This document shows positions 36,425-45,242 of a DNA stretch of 64,000 bases, one piece after another. Every line of letters begins with the position of its first letter. Within the stretch, counting starts at the first letter, position 1. The stretch is from Neomoorella sulfitireducens (GTDB lineage: Bacteria; Bacillota; DSM-521; Neomoorellales; Neomoorellaceae), in the NCBI RefSeq assembly GCF_024733845.1, contig NZ_JANRHG010000008.1, positions 1 to 64,000 of the forward strand. The letters are read 5' to 3'. The translations under genes were made by a program, and so were the position numbers. The notes under the pieces are model-generated. The model was not told the origin of the DNA. It saw only the letters and a program-made list of their open reading frames with translations, and ran no database searches.

Positions 36425-38245
36425 TTACTCCCCCCTTCCGGATTTTAACGCTTTTATCGTCTGCTGCAGGTGAAAGATTTGTTCCTGAAGTTCTTGAACC
36501 TGGCCGGTGGCGCCGCTGTTTTCCGCCCGTGCCAGAGCAATTCTTATTTCCTTTTCCTGTTTTTGCAGGCGCTGGAGCTTGTAGAGGAGGATTGCTTTTT
36601 TGACGGCCTGTTCCCGGACGGGTCCAAGGCCGCCGGCCAGGGTAATACGGGCAATGAGGGCGTCCCATTCCGGCACCCCCCGCCCGGTTAAAAACCGGGC
36701 CAGTTGCAGGCCGGCCAGTTCCGGTGTTTCCCGGCGCTTTTCCCGGACGAGGGCAGTTAGACTCCGGACCGCCGGGCTGTCACCCCATTCTTCTCCCAAT
36801 TCGCCGTCAATGCCGGCCGCCAGGCCGGGGCTGCTTAAATATGCCTGGAGCAAGAATAACTCTCCCGGGTTTATGGACCGGTTTCCCGCCACGGGGGCTT
36901 CTACCCGGGGTCCTTTTACTGCTGTTTTTCCTCTTACCCTGTCCCCGGCGGGTGCCTGGCTCAGGGCTTTCAGGATGGCGGCTTCGGATATCCCTGTATG
37001 ACGGCTCAACAGCCGGACATAGGCTTCCTGTTCGACGACATCCTTAACCCGGCGCAGGCCGGGAAGAACTGCGGCCATAATGGCTTTCCTGCCCAGGGGC
37101 CTGGTAGGGTCGTTGGCGGCAACGGCTTTATTGATGCGAAATTCCATCAGGGCCTGGCTGGTTTCTATTAATTCCCGGAATGCCGCTACTCCCCGCACGG
37201 CTAAAAATTCATCAGGGTCCTTCCCTTCCGGGAGCTGCAGGACGCGTACCTGGAGGCCGGCAGCAGCCAGGATGTCCATACCCCTTAAAGTGGCGGCTTC
37301 CCCCGCCCTGTCGGCATCGTAGGCGATAATCACTTCCTGTACATATTTTTTCAGCTCCCGGGCCTGTTCGGGAGTCAAAGCCGTTCCCAGGGAGGCGACG
37401 GCATTATCAATACCATGCTGCCAGGCGGCAATTACGTCCATATACCCTTCAACAAGGACGGCCCGGCCTTCCCGCCGCATCCCCGGCAGGGCCAAATGCA
37501 GCCCGTAAAGGTGGCGGCCTTTGTGAAATAGAGCTGTCTCCGGGGAATTTAAATATTTGGGGTGCCCTTCCTGTAAAATCCGGCCGCCGAAACCTATCAC
37601 CCGGCCGCGGCTGTCTTTTATGGGGAACATGAGGCGCCCACGAAAGCGATCGGACGTCCCCAGGGATGGCCGGGTAATGCTCAGGCCTGCCTGCTCAATT
37701 TCACTGTTACTGAAACCCTGGCGCTGCAGGTAATCTACCAGGGCCTTCCCCGCGTCCGGGGCATACCCCAGCTCAAAAACCCGTGCCGTTTCTCCTCTCA
37801 CCCCCCGCTGCCGGAGATATGAGCGGGCCGGTTTTCCTGCCGGGTGACTTATAAGAAGGCGATAATAAAAGCTGGCAGCTAATGCCCCCAGCTGGTACAG
37901 GCGTTCCCTCCATTCCCTCTCGCGCCTGGCGGCCGGTGAATCTCCGGCGCCATCCAGGTCAATCCCCACCCTGGTGGCCAGGGCTTTCACAGCTTCGGGA
38001 AAGCTGAGGCCGTCTTGCTTCATCAAAAAAGCGAGAACATCGCCTCCCGTACCGCAGCCGAAACAGTAAAACATCTGCTTATCAGGGCTGACGGTAAAAG
38101 AGGGGGTCTTTTCGTTATGAAAAGGGCAAAGACCGACGTAATTGCGACCGCTTTTTTTAAGCCGGACATAGCTACCGATGATTTCGACGATGTCTACCCT
38201 GTCCTTTACCTCATCGATCACTTCCTGGCTGAAGGAGGCTGTCAC
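36425..38245 (-). CDS. dnaG: DNA primase
   Basis: 606 residues. An N-terminal CHC2 zinc finger ([11 protein letters not shown] and [11 protein letters not shown]), then the TOPRIM catalytic core with [12 protein letters not shown] and AYDADRAGE, and a DnaB-binding C-terminal helical domain. It makes RNA primers for replication. GTG 38245 follows GGGAGGTGG; an upstream ATG at 38269 lacks a ribosome-binding site. Immediately followed by rpoD. Confidence 0.96.
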   Translation of the reverse strand: MTASFSQEVIDEVKDRVDIVEIIGSYVRLKKSGRNYVGLCPFHNEKTPSFTVSPDKQMFYCFGCGTGGDVLAFLMKQDGLSFPEAVKALATRVGIDLDGAGDSPAARREREWRERLYQLGALAASFYYRLLISHPAGKPARSYLRQRGVRGETARVFELGYAPDAGKALVDYLQRQGFSNSEIEQAGLSITRPSLGTSDRFRGRLMFPIKDSRGRVIGFGGRILQEGHPKYLNSPETALFHKGRHLYGLHLALPGMRREGRAVLVEGYMDVIAAWQHGIDNAVASLGTALTPEQARELKKYVQEVIIAYDADRAGEAATLRGMDILAAAGLQVRVLQLPEGKDPDEFLAVRGVAAFRELIETSQALMEFRINKAVAANDPTRPLGRKAIMAAVLPGLRRVKDVVEQEAYVRLLSRHTGISEAAILKALSQAPAGDRVRGKTAVKGPRVEAPVAGNRSINPGELFLLQAYLSSPGLAAGIDGELGEEWGDSPAVRSLTALVREKRRETPELAGLQLARFLTGRGVPEWDALIARITLAGGLGPVREQAVKKAILLYKLQRLQKQEKEIRIALARAENSGATGQVQELQEQIFHLQQTIKALKSGRGE

Positions 38246-38485
38246 GGAAACCACCTCCCGGGACCACATGTGCTAATACAATTCGCTATCAGAACGCAAT
38301 ATCCTCTTTTTGGGGCCTTATTTTCGCTTTTTCCTATTATTTGTCCGGCTTTACCAGATTATACCTCCTCCCGGCTGCATACAGCTTGATTGCCGGCGGT
38401 AAACTGAAAACATGAAGATGCCGGTACTTCGACCCAACCTGAATCAACAGGACGGGCAATAGAAGGATTAACAGGAGGTGGAAAA

Positions 38486-38602
38486 GTGGGCAAGGGCGTG
38501 GCTTTAATTCTAATCGCCCTTATAGGCGGCAGTATTCTCTATGTCCTCTACCGGAGCGTTCTCCTGGCCATCTTCCAGCCCTATTTCAAGACCCGGCAGT
38601 AG
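38486..38602 (+). CDS. Small hydrophobic protein of 38 residues
   Basis: GTG 38486 stands 5 nt behind a strong AGGAGGTG site and opens a short protein with one membrane helix (VALILIALIGGSILYVLYR) and a short amphipathic end with FQPYFKTRQ. It lies alone on the plus strand, divergent from dnaG. It may be a membrane peptide. The function is unknown, and the case rests on the ribosome-binding site and helix. Confidence 0.6.
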   Translation: MGKGVALILIALIGGSILYVLYRSVLLAIFQPYFKTRQ

Positions 38603-38667
38603 GGGCCCGGATAGGCGCCTATATTTATGCCAAATCTTGCCTTGCGACAGCCACGGTGATCCGGGTG

Positions 38668-38696
38668 CTGACTTTTATATATTTGTATGCTATACT
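38668..38696 (+). promoter_or_regulatory. Promoter for a candidate small RNA
   Basis: CTGACT (38668-38673), a 17-bp spacer and TATACT (38691-38696) form a good sigma-A promoter with a predicted start near 38703. Confidence 0.6.
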
Positions 38697-38702
38697 ATAC
38701 GT

Positions 38703-38780
38703 TGAAGGGCAACCTTCATCCTTTTCTCAACCTCCCTTTTTCTATTTTTCAAGGAGTACCGTTTGAGGTATTCCTTTTTT
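38703..38780 (+). ncRNA. Candidate C-rich small RNA
   Basis: A transcript of about 78 nt would begin with a hairpin closed by a GNRA loop (GAAGG-GCAA-CCTTC, 38704-38717). It continues as an unpaired pyrimidine-rich stretch containing CAACCTCCCTTTTTC and ends in a terminator (38751-38760 with 38767-38776, then TTTTTT). The C-rich stretch could pair with ribosome-binding sites, as RoxS/RsaE-type RNAs do. No ORF with a ribosome-binding site is present. Expression is unproven. Confidence 0.5.
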
Positions 38781-38821
38781 GTCTGGTATAAAGTTCGCAT
38801 TATATGGTTAAAATATGTTCC

Positions 38822-38906
38822 GGAAGGCGAGAGGAATCCTGCCGCCGTATCGTCAGCGAGCGGATAGCCTGACGAGCGAAGAGGTTCCTTCGCCTTCCCA
38901 TTTTTT
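38822..38906 (+). ncRNA. Long multi-part stem-loop with T-run, second RNA candidate
   Basis: GGAAGGCGA (38822-38830) pairs with TCGCCTTCC (38890-38898). GAGGAA pairs with the following GGTTCC region, and an inner CGTCAG/CTGACG stem (38851-38873) closes a three-part structure followed by TTTTTT. It may be a structured RNA, or only a large terminator facing dgt. A TTAAAAT box just upstream could be its promoter. Confidence 0.4.
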
Positions 38907-38972
38907 ATGCCTTTGAAGCACCTCCTGCCACCTGGTTGAACCGGCCTTTTGGCTTTTGCGCTTTTAGCTGTT

Positions 38973-39962
38973 TCAGGAGGGAAAGCCGGAAGGAACGAAA
39001 AGCCGGGTATACTGGATGATAGCAAAACGGTCGGTCATTCCGGCTATATAGTCACAGACCCGCCGGGGCAGTTCGTCACCGGTGTGGACGGGAGGCGGCA
39101 GGGCATCCGGGTGCTCCAGGTAGTAAAAGTAGAGCTGTTTTAAGAGATTTTTTGCTTTGCCTTCCTCTACCTTGGCCGGGGAACCGATGTAGACATTTTT
39201 AAAAAGGAATTCGCGTAGTTTATCCGTGGCCCTCTGGACCCCGGGGCTCATGGCGATACGGCCGTGCTCCCAGCTGAAGCGGATTATGTCCGTCACCATG
39301 GTATCAATGCGCTGGCGGTGGGTGTCGCCCAGGATTTGCAGGCAATCGGCCGGGAGTTGTTCCCGGGTAATAATGCCGGCCCGCAGGGCGTCATCAATGT
39401 CATGGTTAATGTAGGCGATGCGGTCAGCATAGCAGATAATCTGGCCTTCCAGGGTCCCCGGTTTGACCGGCCCGGTATGGTTGACTATACCGTCACGGAC
39501 TTCCCAGGTAAGGTTAAGACCGCGGCCGTCTTCCAGGAATTCAACCACCCTCAGGCTCTGGAGGTTGTGTTTAAAGCCGCCCGGCACTACTTCGTTTAAA
39601 GCTTCTTCACCAGAATGGCCAAAAGGGGTGTGGCCCAGGTCGTGACCGAGGGCAATGGCCTCGGTCAGGTCTTCATTGAGACGCAGTGCCCGGGCAATGG
39701 TACGGCTGATCTGGGCTACTTCCAGGGTGTGGGTCAGCCGGGTGCGGTAATGGTCTCCTTCCGGGGCGATGAAAACCTGGGTTTTATGCTTCAGGCGGCG
39801 GAAGGCTTTGGAGTGGATAATCCGGTCGCGGTCCCGCTGGTATTCGGTACGGACGGGGCAGGGCTCCTCCGGTACTTGACGGCCCCTGGTACGGCTGCTT
39901 AAACTCGCCAGGGGGCTTAAAATGGCTTCTTCCCGTTTTTCGGCTTCCAACCGCAGGAGCAT
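38973..39962 (-). CDS. dgt: dGTP triphosphohydrolase-like HD protein
   Basis: 329 residues with the HD superfamily metal site RLTHTLEVAQISRTI (first H), ALGHDLGHTPFGHSGE (HD motif) and YADRIAYINHDIDDAL (last D). This family, usually found upstream of dnaG in Firmicutes, hydrolyses dGTP or other dNTPs to nucleoside and triphosphate and controls nucleotide pools. It ends about 70 bp from the candidate RNAs, and dnaG follows after about 730 bp. Confidence 0.93.
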   Translation of the reverse strand: MLLRLEAEKREEAILSPLASLSSRTRGRQVPEEPCPVRTEYQRDRDRIIHSKAFRRLKHKTQVFIAPEGDHYRTRLTHTLEVAQISRTIARALRLNEDLTEAIALGHDLGHTPFGHSGEEALNEVVPGGFKHNLQSLRVVEFLEDGRGLNLTWEVRDGIVNHTGPVKPGTLEGQIICYADRIAYINHDIDDALRAGIITREQLPADCLQILGDTHRQRIDTMVTDIIRFSWEHGRIAMSPGVQRATDKLREFLFKNVYIGSPAKVEEGKAKNLLKQLYFYYLEHPDALPPPVHTGDELPRRVCDYIAGMTDRFAIIQYTRLFVPSGFPS

Positions 39963-39974
39963 ACCCTCACCCCC

Positions 39975-40580
39975 CTAACCGCGGTGCCGGCGTAAGGCTG
40001 TGGTGGCCGCCGCCACCTCGGCCAGGCGCTTGCCCGTAAGGCGAACCCTGGTGACGGCAAATTCATCGCTTCCGGACGGGGCCTGGCCGCAACTGCCCTG
40101 GTGACCGCAGTCGGCCTCGATGAAACCGTCGCCGACAATCATCATGCCCTGGATAAGCATCATGTCAAAAAGGGCTTTAAGGGTCGTCTCCTGGCCGCCA
40201 AAACGGCTGCCGCCCACGGTGACCCCGGCGCCGGCGACGTTGTACAGGGCCTTTTCTTTGCGTAAGACCCGGCCTTTATCCCAGAAGGCCTTAAGCTGGG
40301 CCGAAACACTGCCGAAATATACCGGGCTGCCGATAAGAACCCCGTCCGCCAGTCGCAGGAGGTTAAAGGCCTCACCCAGGAGATTATCCCGGGAACAGGC
40401 TCCCCGGCAGGGGGTTGAGCACTGGGTACAATAAGGTATTTTCTGATCGGCCAGGGCATCGGCAACATGGATGAGGGCCGTCTCTGCCCCGGATGCAGCG
40501 GCAGCCGCCAGCCCTTCCCGTACCAGGAAGGCTGTATTGCCTTCTTTTTTGGGGCTGCCGTTAATGCCGACAATTAACAT
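39975..40580 (-). CDS. Flavodoxin-like NAD(P)H FMN reductase with cysteine pairs
   Basis: 201 residues. An N-terminal FMN-binding loop GINGSPKKEGNT and a flavin site GSPVYFGSVSAQLKAFWD. A Cys cluster is present after residue 50 (CTQCSTPCRGAC), and CGHQGSCGQ lies later, suggesting an iron-sulfur or redox-active disulfide addition. The family (iron-sulfur flavoproteins and NADPH-dependent FMN reductases) carries electrons in anaerobes. Overlaps nothing; dgt follows 12 bp downstream. Confidence 0.85.
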   Translation of the reverse strand: MLIVGINGSPKKEGNTAFLVREGLAAAAASGAETALIHVADALADQKIPYCTQCSTPCRGACSRDNLLGEAFNLLRLADGVLIGSPVYFGSVSAQLKAFWDKGRVLRKEKALYNVAGAGVTVGGSRFGGQETTLKALFDMMLIQGMMIVGDGFIEADCGHQGSCGQAPSGSDEFAVTRVRLTGKRLAEVAAATTALRRHRG

Positions 40581-40747
40581 GACCCATTTCCCCTTTTGTT
40601 AATATTCCTTGCCCGGGCGACCGGACCGGCCTGCTTTATCACCCCGGCAATTAATACTTTTTTCGCCACGAGAACTCCTTCTCCTGCTTAAAACGGTCGT
40701 ATAACCGCACCCGGTACGCCGGTTGCCAGGGGATGGATAACATTAAG

Positions 40748-40768
40748 GCGGCGCTGGCAGCGCCGCCC
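40748..40768 (-). terminator. Terminator-like stem after the rubredoxin gene
   Basis: GGCGGCGCT and AGCGCCGCC form a perfect 9-bp stem with a 3-nt loop, 8 bp beyond the rubredoxin stop. The T-run is weak (CTTAATGTT on the minus strand), so the fit to a rho-independent terminator is only partial. Confidence 0.5.
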
Positions 40769-40776
40769 ATAACCGG

Positions 40777-40935
40777 CTACAGGGGTTCAAAGTTCTCTTT
40801 ACCCAGGCCACAGTTAGGACAGGCCCAATCCTCCGGCAGGTCTGCAAAGGCCGTCCCCGGGGCAATGCCGCCGTCTGGATCCCCTTCCCCGGGATCATAG
40901 ATATAACCGCAGGCTAAACATGACCATTTGGCCAT
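40777..40935 (-). CDS. Rubredoxin
   Basis: A 52-residue protein with two iron-binding CxxC knuckles: [14 protein letters not shown] and [11 protein letters not shown]. The sequence and length fit rubredoxin, a one-iron electron carrier used in oxygen detoxification and other anaerobe redox paths. ATG 40935 is preceded by GGGGGGCCTCTA. The gene is monocistronic between rnhA and the FMN reductase. Confidence 0.93.
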   Translation of the reverse strand: MAKWSCLACGYIYDPGEGDPDGGIAPGTAFADLPEDWACPNCGLGKENFEPL

Positions 40936-41041
40936 TAGAGGCCCCCCTTTATTAAGCTTTCGTCCATTTATAAGATGTCATGCCCGGCAGGAACAGGCAC
41001 CGCCGGAGGCACCGGAGATAGTTGATAATATTTACTATTCG

Positions 41042-41500
41042 CTATAAAGATGGAATTTCCTGCTGTAATAACTGCCTAATTGCCGCCCGGGCCAGTTCAT
41101 CGCAGCGGTTGTTTTCAGCATTATCGGCATGGCCCCTGACCTTTAACCATTCCACCTGATGCCGGGAAGCGACCTGCAGCAGTTCCCGCCACAAATCCTG
41201 GTTTTCCACCGGTTCTTTTTTAACCGTCAACCAGCCGTTACGTTGCCAGCGGTCCAGCCACCCCTGGCGAAAGGCGTTGACAAGATAGGCACTGTCGCTG
41301 TAAAGGCGGACGTGGCACGGCTCCTTCAATGTTTTCAGGGCGGCGATGGCTGCGGTGATCTCCATGCGCTGGTTGGTAGTACGGGTTTCGGCCCCGGAGA
41401 TCTCTTTGCGTTTGTCGCCGTAGATCAGGACGGCCCCCCATCCCCCGGGACCGGGGTTGCCGGAACAGGCGCCGTCGGTGTAGATGGTTACTTCTTTCAT
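41042..41500 (-). CDS. rnhA: Ribonuclease HI
   Basis: 152 residues with the four acidic residues of the active site: YTDGACSGNPGP (D8), RMEITAA (E), LYSDSAYLV (D) and RGHADNAENNRCDEL (H and D). It removes RNA from RNA-DNA hybrids. The GPGGWGAVL and NGW motifs also match the family, and the length is typical. Confidence 0.95.
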   Translation of the reverse strand: MKEVTIYTDGACSGNPGPGGWGAVLIYGDKRKEISGAETRTTNQRMEITAAIAALKTLKEPCHVRLYSDSAYLVNAFRQGWLDRWQRNGWLTVKKEPVENQDLWRELLQVASRHQVEWLKVRGHADNAENNRCDELARAAIRQLLQQEIPSL

Positions 41501-41626
41501 TTTCCCGCTTCAACCGGCCCCCTTTGCACGGCTTAAATGACTGGTACGGCGCAGGCTGCAGTACCGGCAGTGATGTCCGTCCACATCAAATCCCCGGGCC
41601 GATACCTTTTAAAATAAACCGCACCT

Positions 41627-41941
41627 CTAATCAAGCTTCACGGCCGTACCGGCGGCCGTCACCATAAGCATGCCTTCCCTTACTACCTCATAGTCAATGT
41701 CGACCCCAACTACGGCATCCCCGCCCAGTTCCCTGGCCTTGTCGACCATTTCCCGCAGGGCAATCTCCCTGGCCTGGGCCAGTTTTGTTTCGTAGGCTCC
41801 CGAGCGGCCGCCCACAATATCGGTAATGCTGGCAAAAAGATCGCGGACGATATTGGCTCCCATAATGGCCTCGCCAGCCACTATCCCCAGGTATGCCCGT
41901 ATCTGATGACCCTCTATTGTATTGGTGGTAGTAATAATCAT
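41627..41941 (-). CDS. YbjQ/UPF0145 family protein
   Basis: 104 residues starting [20 protein letters not shown] and with [19 protein letters not shown] and [15 protein letters not shown], the signature of the UPF0145 family of small pentameric proteins of unknown role. ATG 41941 follows GGGGGGAG. Confidence 0.9.
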   Translation of the reverse strand: MIITTTNTIEGHQIRAYLGIVAGEAIMGANIVRDLFASITDIVGGRSGAYETKLAQAREIALREMVDKARELGGDAVVGVDIDYEVVREGMLMVTAAGTAVKLD

Positions 41942-42052
41942 AACTCTCCCCCCGCACAGGCATTTTTCTTATTTTACCACAGACTGTTTACGGTGTAAGC
42001 TGAAATTTGACGCACCGGTAATAATAATGTTAAATTGATATAGGGTGATTAA

Positions 42053-42544
42053 ATGGTGAGAATCCTGGTCAGCGCCTGCCTGGCAGGCGAAAAGTGTAAA
42101 TACAGCGGCGGCCACAACCTGGTACCGGCTATAGCTGCCCTGGTCCGGGAGGGAAAGGCCACACCTGTCTGCCCGGAAACCCTGGGAGGTTTAACCATAC
42201 CCCGGCCGCCGGCGGAAATCCAGGGCGGCGACGGCCATGACGTCCTGGCCGGCAGGGCCCGGGTGGTGGATAAGGAAGGCCGGGATGTGACGGATGCCTT
42301 CCTCCGCGGTGCGGTAGCCACCCTGGCAAAGGCCCGGGAGATGGGTACGGAACTGGTGGTCTTAAAAGAAAAAAGCCCCTCGTGCGGAAGCAAACTAATC
42401 TATGACGGTTCTTTTACCGGTACTACCCGTCCCGGCCCCGGCGTGACGGCGGCTCTACTCAGGGAACATGGGTTTAAGGTGATCAGTGAAGTGGGATTTG
42501 TTTTTAAAGACTGCAAATCAGGTAGCGAAGACATCGCTCCATGA
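42053..42544 (+). CDS. DUF523 family protein
   Basis: 163 residues with VSACLAGEKCKYSGGHN near the start, CPETLGGL in the middle, and LKEKSPSCG, conserved in DUF523. The cysteines suggest metal binding or 2-thiouridine-like chemistry, but the function is unknown. ATG 42053 stands behind GGGTGATTAA. The toxin-antitoxin pair converges from 42563. Confidence 0.88.
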   Translation: MVRILVSACLAGEKCKYSGGHNLVPAIAALVREGKATPVCPETLGGLTIPRPPAEIQGGDGHDVLAGRARVVDKEGRDVTDAFLRGAVATLAKAREMGTELVVLKEKSPSCGSKLIYDGSFTGTTRPGPGVTAALLREHGFKVISEVGFVFKDCKSGSEDIAP

Positions 42545-42562
42545 TGGATACAACTATTATAT

Positions 42563-42976
42563 TTACCAGCTTTTAATCAGAAGTTGTTCAAAGGGATAGT
42601 GTTTCGTATTTCTTGTAACCAATACAAGTTTCCTCGATATGGCTATAGCAGCGTTAGTTACATCAGCGATGGATATAGAATACCCTTTACTCCGCCATTC
42701 TTGCCGCAATGTGCCGGCCAGGAAAGCCTCATCATAGGTTGGGGCAATATAATAATATAACTGGCGTAGCATATTTTGAACTTCTTCCCGCTTATCTCGC
42801 GGGATGCCAGTTATGAATTCTGTCACGGTAATATTGGATACAAAAAGATTCTCGTAATTAATATCATACAGCAATTTTTCTGCCTTCTGGCGCCATTTGC
42901 TGCCCTTACCACGGTTTAAATCAATCAAGAAGTCCGTGTCAACCAAAGCCCCGCCGGCTTCTACCTCCAGGATCAT
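42563..42976 (-). CDS. vapC: VapC-like PIN-domain toxin
   Basis: 137 residues with the PIN layout: VDTDFLIDLNRGK (first D), a central VTEFITGIP (E), SIADVTNAAIA (D) and VTRNTKHYPF at the end. VapC-type proteins are Mg-dependent RNases that cleave tRNA or rRNA. Its ATG follows the stop of the RHH antitoxin gene with no gap, a strongly coupled pair. Confidence 0.88.
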   Translation of the reverse strand: MILEVEAGGALVDTDFLIDLNRGKGSKWRQKAEKLLYDINYENLFVSNITVTEFITGIPRDKREEVQNMLRQLYYYIAPTYDEAFLAGTLRQEWRSKGYSISIADVTNAAIAISRKLVLVTRNTKHYPFEQLLIKSW

Positions 42977-43252
42977 TTACTCTTCCCTCGCATCTAACTC
43001 TCGCAAGCGTTTCACAAAAGCCAGAGTGTCATCTTCCCCGGGCTTCTTATCCGGTACCAGGTCCTCTTTGAATAGGCCTTCGGAATTTTGTACATAGGCC
43101 AGGCGTTTTTGCCGTTTGAGTTCTTTTTCAATAGCCATGGCAATGAACTTCGACCGGTTTCCCTTACCGACCATGGTATCAATTTCATGAATAACCTTTA
43201 AAGGCAATCTTACTGCTGTCATTTTGGAAACCCTGCCGGAAATACTAGCCAT
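42977..43252 (-). CDS. Ribbon-helix-helix antitoxin
   Basis: 91 residues. The N-terminal RHH DNA-binding fold is KMTAVRLPLKVIHEIDTMV with NRSKFIAMAIEKEL. The tail (LFKEDLVPDKKPGEDDTL) is acidic and would cover the toxin. It represses its own operon by family practice. ATG 43252 follows AGAAGGGGGTG. Confidence 0.85.
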   Translation of the reverse strand: MASISGRVSKMTAVRLPLKVIHEIDTMVGKGNRSKFIAMAIEKELKRQKRLAYVQNSEGLFKEDLVPDKKPGEDDTLAFVKRLRELDAREE

Positions 43253-43379
43253 GACATATCACCCCCTTCTTTTTGTATTACTTATAGTATAACAATTAAA
43301 GGATTAAGGATCAACGAAGTGTTTTTCATCCCCCGGCGGGAAATACTATCTTTAACCTCGCCTCGGGAGGGCGATACAT

Positions 43380-44378
43380 GTGGGAAGGGCCGAACGCCTG
43401 CCACTTTTACAGCAGATCGAAGCCGAACGCCAGGCGGCGCTTATCTGCTATTTTACCGGCGACCGGGAAAACCTTGGTACCCGCATAGCTCCCGACGTCA
43501 TCCGCGTCTTTTACCGCCACCTCCTGGCCCTAGGCCCCCGGCCCCGTCTCGATCTCTTCCTCTATACCCGCGGCGGCGATATCCTGACCCCCTGGCGCCT
43601 GGTAAACCTGCTGCGGGAATTTACCCGGCACCTGGGCGTCCTGGTGCCCTTTCGCGCCGCCAGCGCCGGCACCCTCATCTGCCTGGGAGCGGACGAAATC
43701 GTTATGGGTCCCCTGGGCGAGCTGGGGCCTATCGACCCCAGCGTAGCCAACGCCTTTAACCCCGAGGATCCGGCCAATCCGGTTGCCCGCCTGCCCGTCA
43801 GCGTGGAAGACGTCATGGCCTACCTTTCCTTGGCCCGGGAAATTGCCGGCCTGGAAAGTGAAAACAGCCTGGCGGCAGTGTTTAACCGCCTGGTTGAAAA
43901 GGTTCATCCCCTGGCCCTGGGCAACGTGCACCGCAACTACGCCCTGATCCGCTCCCTGGCCAGGAAACTCCTGGAACTGCACATGCCGGCAGACGAAGGC
44001 GGCCGCGTGGAGGATATCATCAAAAACCTGACGGAGAGGCTATATGCCCACAACCACATGATTTCCCGGAGGGAAGCGGTGCAGGATATCAAACTCAATA
44101 TAACCGCCCCACCGGCGAGACTCGAGGAATTAATATGGCAGCTTTACCTGGATTACGAAGCCGATTTGAAGCTCCTGGAACCTTTTAACCCGGCGGCCCT
44201 CTTGAAACCCCAGGAATACGCCGTAGAATTTGAGGCCACCGGCGGCATTATCGAAAGTGTCCCCTGCCTGGATGCCTTCATCTTTAACGGCACTATCACC
44301 CGGGAAAACCAGCCCCGGGAAGGCGCCCCGCCCGTCAACGTCACCTTTACCCGCCAGGGCTGGCGCCGGCTGGTTTAA
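43380..44378 (+). CDS. SDH family Clp-fold serine proteinase
   Basis: 332 residues. SppA/Clp-like fold with LFLYTRGGDIL, the nucleophile-type FRAASAGTLICLGADEIVM and MGPLGELGPIDPS, the pattern of the SDH (Ser, Asp, His) family. The members resemble signal peptide peptidase but have no signal peptide or membrane helix here, so a cytoplasmic location is likely. GTG 43380 follows GGGAGGGCGATACAT. It lies alone on the plus strand, and its substrate is unknown. Confidence 0.85.
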   Translation: MGRAERLPLLQQIEAERQAALICYFTGDRENLGTRIAPDVIRVFYRHLLALGPRPRLDLFLYTRGGDILTPWRLVNLLREFTRHLGVLVPFRAASAGTLICLGADEIVMGPLGELGPIDPSVANAFNPEDPANPVARLPVSVEDVMAYLSLAREIAGLESENSLAAVFNRLVEKVHPLALGNVHRNYALIRSLARKLLELHMPADEGGRVEDIIKNLTERLYAHNHMISRREAVQDIKLNITAPPARLEELIWQLYLDYEADLKLLEPFNPAALLKPQEYAVEFEATGGIIESVPCLDAFIFNGTITRENQPREGAPPVNVTFTRQGWRRLV

Positions 44379-44454
44379 TACCCTCCGGCGACGAGAAAAG
44401 AGAGGCGGGGTAAAGGCTTGACCGCAAAGAAAACGGGAAGGAAGGGAGAAACAT

Positions 44455-44646
44455 ATGCACAATACCGCAAGTAGCAACCCGTCGCAGCCCGGCCGGCCCC
44501 GGCCAAACATCCGGGTCATCCCGACCCGCAATCCCTACCGCGCCCTGACGTCCTCCTCGGGTTACCCGGCCACTTTCGGTGCTCCTGTCTCCGGGAGTTA
44601 CCTAGTCATCCGGGACGACCAGGAAAACAGCAGCAGCTGGCCTTAA
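44455..44646 (+). CDS. Small hypothetical protein of 63 residues
   Basis: ATG 44455 follows GGAAGGGAGAAACAT. The protein is Pro-, Ser- and Arg-rich (NPSQPGRPRPNIRVIPTRNP) and has no named domain. It follows the Clp-fold gene by 76 bp and faces the Hsp20 gene. It could be spore-coat-related by context, but that is inference. Confidence 0.5.
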   Translation: MHNTASSNPSQPGRPRPNIRVIPTRNPYRALTSSSGYPATFGAPVSGSYLVIRDDQENSSSWP

Positions 44647-44715
44647 CCAGCTGCCGCGCCAGGCAGGAAAGCTAATCGTGGCTGCCTGTTGAGGAGCAAA
44701 TATCTTAACCGGGGT

Positions 44716-45183
44716 TTAAATCAAATGGGCCCGCACCTGGTGGCCAGGTTGGCTATCCTGCGTACTTTCCTGTCCCTGCTCCTGTACCGGCGCCTGGATG
44801 TTAACGGCTACCTGCCGGCCGCCGCCAGGTTTGGGAAAGCGTACCGTCAAAAGGCCCTGGCTGAAGCTGGCCACCGCCTTTTCAGGGTCTAATTCCGGGG
44901 GAAGGGGCACGAAGCGATAGAAACTCCCTGCCGGCCATTCCTGGTACCGGTAAACATACTGGCCATCGCCCGGCAGAGAGGCGTTCCCTTTTATTTCTAG
45001 AATCTGCCGGCGGATCTCTACCCGCATATCCTCCGGGCGGGCGCCGGGAACGGCAAATATGTAAATTATGTCGTTATCTCTTTCCAGAACATTCACAGGC
45101 GCTACCAGTACATCGGCCGGGGCAGGCGTCCATCCGGGCATGGGCATTGCCGTCATGGGCCAGTGACCCTGGGTTTGGAGCAT
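44716..45183 (-). CDS. Hsp20/alpha-crystallin family protein
   Basis: 155 residues. The alpha-crystallin domain (about 28-115) has VPGARPEDMRVEIRRQILEIKG, the RYQEWPAGSFYRFVPLP stretch, and the ending GLLTVRFPKP. Such proteins are small ATP-independent chaperones; spore-coat proteins such as CotP/CotM share the fold. A Gln-rich tail follows. It is 59 bp downstream of a second Hsp20 gene. Confidence 0.88.
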   Translation of the reverse strand: MLQTQGHWPMTAMPMPGWTPAPADVLVAPVNVLERDNDIIYIFAVPGARPEDMRVEIRRQILEIKGNASLPGDGQYVYRYQEWPAGSFYRFVPLPPELDPEKAVASFSQGLLTVRFPKPGGGRQVAVNIQAPVQEQGQESTQDSQPGHQVRAHLI

Positions 45184-45242
45184 ATCAGTTCACCTCGAAG
45201 GTAAGATTGGAATGGAAGCAGGCCCGGATTTAATCAGTTTTT

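Noticed and set aside
35337-36668. RpoD extended to 443 residues
   Set aside because: The extra N-terminal 82 codons run through the dnaG 3' end in another frame. The GTG at 36422 has a good ribosome-binding site and gives the normal protein length.
38822-38906. Signal recognition particle RNA
   Set aside because: The conserved SRP loop (GGUCAGG...GGAAGCAGC pattern) is absent, although the size would fit.
38690-39025. Minus-strand frame of 111 codons between the sRNA candidates and dgt
   Set aside because: It crosses two terminator-like stems, overlaps the dgt 3' end and has no ribosome-binding site or motif.
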